Of a DNA stretch of 17,337 nt, positions 14,518 to 17,337 are shown piece by piece. Both the position numbers and the translations under genes were made by a program. The first letter of the stretch is position 1, and each line of letters opens with the position of its first letter. This DNA comes from WYEN01 sp049976205 (GTDB taxonomy: Archaea > Thermoproteota > Thermoprotei_A > Sulfolobales > AG1). The notes below the pieces were generated by a model that saw only the letters and a list, made by a program, of their open reading frames with translations, did no database searches and had not been told where the DNA came from. Where the stretch lies: assembly GCA_049976205.1 (NCBI GenBank), contig JBMFIR010000030.1:1-17337 (forward strand), written 5' to 3'.

Positions 14518-15652
14518 ATCCCATCACACTCCCTAGTGTCTCTAACAAATAGAATAAGAAACTGTAATATCTATAAACATTGTCTTTAATAAACTCATCG
14601 AGTGGAGTCAACACAAAATACCCGCTAGAGATCCTCCAACCATAAAATACGTAGGATATGACATATATAATCAGTATAAAAATTACGCCTAGGAAAATTC
14701 TTCTACCCAATGATATTTCTTCAGTGAAGATCTCTAGGAAGTATTTAACAAATATCCATGTAACTGCAAAAGTCCCTAACGCGACTAATAAATTATACAC
14801 ATCATTTCCTCCGTAAATAGATATCGGCGCTCTGATAAGCAGAGGATTCAGGATAGAATATATGAATGGAGCTGTGAGAATAGATATTAGGAAAGTGTAG
14901 AGTGTTTTCCCAGGGCCCTCGAAACTCAGATCTAGATCACGAATATCATGAAATAAAATATTTTCCAAGATCCTCGGGTTCTTCAGTGTGTAGTAGGAGT
15001 ATAGTGCTAAGAAGTCATATATGATATAAGAGAAGACTAAGAGGAAGATTGATACAAGAATCATCTCTCCAAATACATTATTCGTTATGAAATTAATTAC
15101 CACGGCTTCATAGATATTATATGGTTTAATTGCTTTCGTTATCATCGTAAATATATTGTATATGTATGTTGATGGTAGCACAACAAGTAAGAATATTAGC
15201 ATACCCATGATCACTACGGATAATATTATTTTCCCAGCGAATACTTTTTTAGTGTCGAGTAGCATCCTCATATACTTTAGTTGATTCTTAGAATAGATCT
15301 TTTTAAAATTATCATAGATTAGTGTTGCGATAATAGTGATTAATACAGCTAATACATCTTCTAAGTAATATCTTGAGGAGACCACAGATAGTATAAGTGC
15401 CACCAATAGAGTTGCGGCAGAAGGAATCAGTAATGTGGCTATGTAGAGAACTATGATCGTTGATGAAAGAATTATTTGTAGAGAAACCCAGATATCCTTA
15501 CTAGGAAGAGAGCCTTTGGTGGTGAGAGATGTATATAATATCTCGAGATCTCCTAGTGAAACTATTGCTACTGAGTAAAGAACTATGAGTATAAATATTC
15601 GTATGAAGATTTCCGCTGATAAGAAAACTAGATCACTTCTTGATCTTAACAT
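14507..15652 (-). CDS. Polytopic membrane protein of the MoxR operon, function unknown
   Basis: A 381-residue, highly hydrophobic protein with about nine or ten predicted helices, beginning at about 14-33 and 52-72. Conspicuous soluble stretches are a charged loop DNFKKIYSKNQLKYMRMLLDTKK (about 113-135) and FHDIRDLDLSFEGPGKTL (about 233-250). I do not recognise a Pfam family with confidence; membrane proteins of unknown function at this position are common in MoxR/DUF58 clusters. The ATG at 15652 is preceded by GAGGAGAG, a good ribosome site, and overlaps the DUF4129-like gene by 20 bases. It may form the membrane platform for the complex handled by the MoxR ATPase. Confidence 0.8.
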   Translation of the reverse strand: MLRSRSDLVFLSAEIFIRIFILIVLYSVAIVSLGDLEILYTSLTTKGSLPSKDIWVSLQIILSSTIIVLYIATLLIPSAATLLVALILSVVSSRYYLEDVLAVLITIIATLIYDNFKKIYSKNQLKYMRMLLDTKKVFAGKIILSVVIMGMLIFLLVVLPSTYIYNIFTMITKAIKPYNIYEAVVINFITNNVFGEMILVSIFLLVFSYIIYDFLALYSYYTLKNPRILENILFHDIRDLDLSFEGPGKTLYTFLISILTAPFIYSILNPLLIRAPISIYGGNDVYNLLVALGTFAVTWIFVKYFLEIFTEEISLGRRIFLGVIFILIIYVISYVFYGWRISSGYFVLTPLDEFIKDNVYRYYSFLFYLLETLGSVMGFVP

Positions 15653-16856
15653 CTCTCCTCAACTCATCAAAGCTCTTTACTGCCTCCTGATCTAGTTCAG
15701 GAGTTGATTGAGCCCCGAATCTACTTAACTCATAGATCTTGGTTAAATTAGTGAAGCTTCTTAAGAAACCAAGTTTCTCATTTACTTTATTTAGATACTC
15801 TCTGTGAGTATAGCTATCCTCTCTATAAACTTTTCTAGATATAATAGAGACAGCAATCCAGTATAGTCTAATTGGTGGTGGCATATTCTCAAAATCTTTT
15901 CTCGTGAATATCCGTGGCTTAGTTAATCGATCTATTAATGAATATATGTGGTCTTTATTGAAGAAAAATATTAGTGCTCCAATTCCTAAGGCTCCTATGA
16001 TCACTGATGCTGTAATTAGATCTCTCAGCGGGATCCTTGGTAGCGATATTGAGAATGGAGCAACTATGGGTATCTGTATGAGAGATGATTTATTAGATGA
16101 TGAATAATCTCTTGAGAAAGATCCCATAGATCTATCCTGTGAAGAGCTTGAGGCAGTACCTGACATAAATCTAGAGACGTACTCTAGTAATAAATTACTG
16201 TATTTTCCCTCAATTAATTCTCTCAGTACCTCAGCTTCTCTGGTACTCAATGTATTTGCGATATCACTACTATTCCTCTCTAAAGCAATTCTCCTCAGCA
16301 ACTCTAAGGCGGCAACATATTCTTTAACCGAGATCCTTCCTGACATATATAACTCATTTATTCTCGAGTAGTATTGTGGAAATAATTCTTTGAATTTCTC
16401 TAAATCACTAGCACTGAGATTATTAATAATCTTCTTGAGCTCGGGGTTACCTATCAGATCATAGAGATCTTGGAGACTAGTACTGTCCTGAGAAAGTATT
16501 TTTAGTGCCTGATACTCATCTCCACCAATAGCCTCTGCCCTGAGCAATCTACTACTAACATTATTAATTTGATTCGAGGCACTACTCCTCACACATTCAA
16601 TATCTCTACAAGATGAAGTTATATTAGAAAGATCTTTGAGAGATGATAGTAGAGCTCTTAATTCCTCAGTTGATAAGTTAATTATCTGATTAGTTGAGAC
16701 ATTTGGGAAACCAATTGTGTGTTTATCATCATATATGTTATTCATCTCGGCACTAGCTATGATCAATGAAAGATTTAATGTGCTTATTAAAAGAATCATC
16801 ATAGTGATCATTGTAGATTGAAGGCTCTTAGTTCTCTTAGACATCTGTTTTATCAT
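15633..16856 (-). CDS. DUF4129-like membrane-anchored protein of the MoxR operon
   Basis: A 407-residue protein with an N-terminal signal or anchor (about 14-36), a mostly alpha-helical external domain (about 55-232), a Ser-rich linker (233-258), a helix (about 281-299) and a cytoplasmic C-terminal domain (about 326-400). That domain matches the DUF4129 pattern: PPPIRLYWIAVSIISRK, the THREYL motif, LTKIYELSRFGAQS. DUF4129 proteins occur with MoxR and DUF58. The external domain has just two cysteines, SSCRDIEC (C83, C88), well placed for a disulphide. ATG 16856 lies about 25 bases from an AT-rich box at 16874-16884, compatible with a leaderless internal start; ATG 16844, behind GATGAT, is the alternative. 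Confidence 0.85.
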   Translation of the reverse strand: MIKQMSKRTKSLQSTMITMMILLISTLNLSLIIASAEMNNIYDDKHTIGFPNVSTNQIINLSTEELRALLSSLKDLSNITSSCRDIECVRSSASNQINNVSSRLLRAEAIGGDEYQALKILSQDSTSLQDLYDLIGNPELKKIINNLSASDLEKFKELFPQYYSRINELYMSGRISVKEYVAALELLRRIALERNSSDIANTLSTREAEVLRELIEGKYSNLLLEYVSRFMSGTASSSSQDRSMGSFSRDYSSSNKSSLIQIPIVAPFSISLPRIPLRDLITASVIIGALGIGALIFFFNKDHIYSLIDRLTKPRIFTRKDFENMPPPIRLYWIAVSIISRKVYREDSYTHREYLNKVNEKLGFLRSFTNLTKIYELSRFGAQSTPELDQEAVKSFDELRRDVKIKK

Positions 16857-16873
16857 CTCAAATATTTCACTAG

Positions 16874-16884
16874 TAAAAATATAT
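16874..16884 (-). promoter_or_regulatory. Possible internal promoter before the DUF4129-like gene
   Basis: In the 41-base gap after the MoxR stop, the minus strand reads ATATATTTTTA centred about 24 bases before ATG 16856. This would let the membrane-protein genes be transcribed apart from moxR. It is the only gap of any size within the operon. Confidence 0.3.
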
Positions 16885-16897
16885 TATTTCTTTGAGA

Positions 16898-17337
16898 CTA
16901 GGGCTTAGGAGTAGGTATCTTAGATAATATTTGATCCACTATTGACTCTGGTGTGACTCCCTCGATCTCGTATTCGCTTCTTAGGATTATTCTGTGTATA
17001 AGTGCTGGTTTAGCAACACTCTTAACATCATCAGGAATAACATAGTTTCTATTATCTAAGTAGGCAAAGGCTTTAGCTAATTTAATAATAGCTATACCAG
17101 CTCTCGGAGAACCACCTAATCTCACAGCGGGATGTGTTCTTGTTGCCTCAACTATTGAGGCTACATACCCAAATATTGACTCATCTAAACGAACTTTCTT
17201 CACCTCATTTATTACCTCTAATAATGTGCTTCTACTAATGATAGGTTTGAGGCTCCTTGCTCTCTCCTCGATCTCATCTATTTTAGAAAGGATCTTTATA
17301 AAACCCTCTGTAGAGGGATAAGTTGAAACAATTTTTG
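16898..17337 (-). CDS. MoxR-family AAA+ ATPase, C-terminal part (cut by right edge)
   Basis: The frame is open from the right edge to TAG at 16898-16900, giving the last 145 residues of a protein normally about 310-330 long. An internal GTG at 17203 should not be taken as the start, because the frame upstream encodes STYPSTEGFIKILSKID, the end of the AAA core where MoxR proteins have a YP-x-E segment. The lid follows: DESIFGYVASIVEATRTHP, the sensor-2 motif GGSPRAG with its Arg, AFAYLDNRNYVIPDDVKSVA, and LIHRIILRSEYE, all diagnostic of MoxR. Walker A and B lie beyond the window. MoxR ATPases are thought to act as chaperones that mature or assemble partner proteins, often vWA or DUF58 proteins such as those downstream here. 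Confidence 0.93.
   Translation of the reverse strand, partial: KIVSTYPSTEGFIKILSKIDEIEERARSLKPIISRSTLLEVINEVKKVRLDESIFGYVASIVEATRTHPAVRLGGSPRAGIAIIKLAKAFAYLDNRNYVIPDDVKSVAKPALIHRIILRSEYEIEGVTPESIVDQILSKIPTPKP

Noticed and set aside
16090..16130. C/D-box-like TGATGA motif suggesting a small guide RNA
   Set aside because: It falls inside the DUF4129-like coding region and no matching D and C'/D' boxes at the right spacing follow.
17201..17203. GTG as the start of a short MoxR-like gene
   Set aside because: The frame stays open and MoxR-like up to the right edge, so this is an internal Val of a truncated gene.

Overview
The window looks like a chromosome segment of a hyperthermophilic crenarchaeon (Thermoproteota), most likely a Desulfurococcales-type genome. 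The clues are AT-rich DNA, heavy AGA/AGG and ATA codon use, GTG and TTG starts, GGTGAT-type ribosome sites matching the crenarchaeal 16S tail, TATA boxes at leaderless or near-leaderless genes, a Thr-rich linker behind a membrane anchor in a binding protein, and a VapBC-type toxin-antitoxin relic. The genus cannot be fixed from sequence alone.

Layout, left to right. (1) 1-931, minus: N-terminal two thirds or so of a family-5 (peptide/oligosaccharide) ABC binding protein, cut by the left edge. (2) 1039-4024, minus: a complete three-gene FecCD/BtuCDF-type importer (binding protein, permease, ATPase) with 4-bp ATGA overlaps. A perfect 8-bp inverted repeat lies between its TATA box and start codon. 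(3) 4120-4749, plus: a decayed vapBC toxin-antitoxin locus, not visible as a normal ORF pair. (4) 4897-7011, minus: a cytoplasmic GH3 beta-glycosidase, divergent from (5) an MFS transporter whose natural N-terminus at 7083 appears to be one base out of frame. (6) 8575-11199, plus: a compact cluster of trehalose-phosphatase-like HAD protein, MscS-like membrane protein and GT4 glycosyltransferase. It resembles the trehalose-6-phosphate synthase/phosphatase, mechanosensitive channel and glycosyltransferase operon known from Thermoproteus tenax, but lacks a GT20 synthase domain. (7) 11202-17337, minus: a six-gene MoxR operon (MoxR AAA+ ATPase cut by the right edge, DUF4129-like protein, polytopic membrane protein, small membrane protein, DUF4350-like protein, DUF58 protein). 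It is probably an envelope-associated chaperone/assembly system of unknown substrate.

The genes fit a heterotroph that imports peptides or sugars and a chelated metal or cofactor, hydrolyses beta-glycosides in the cytoplasm, and makes a compatible solute coupled to an osmotic channel. The most notable observations are the apparent ATT start with an ideal ribosome site at 9311, the MFS frameshift at a run of A, the three-part trehalose-like module, the operator-like repeat at 4023-4043, and the vapBC ruin. I saw no tRNA, rRNA, CRISPR array or insertion sequence.
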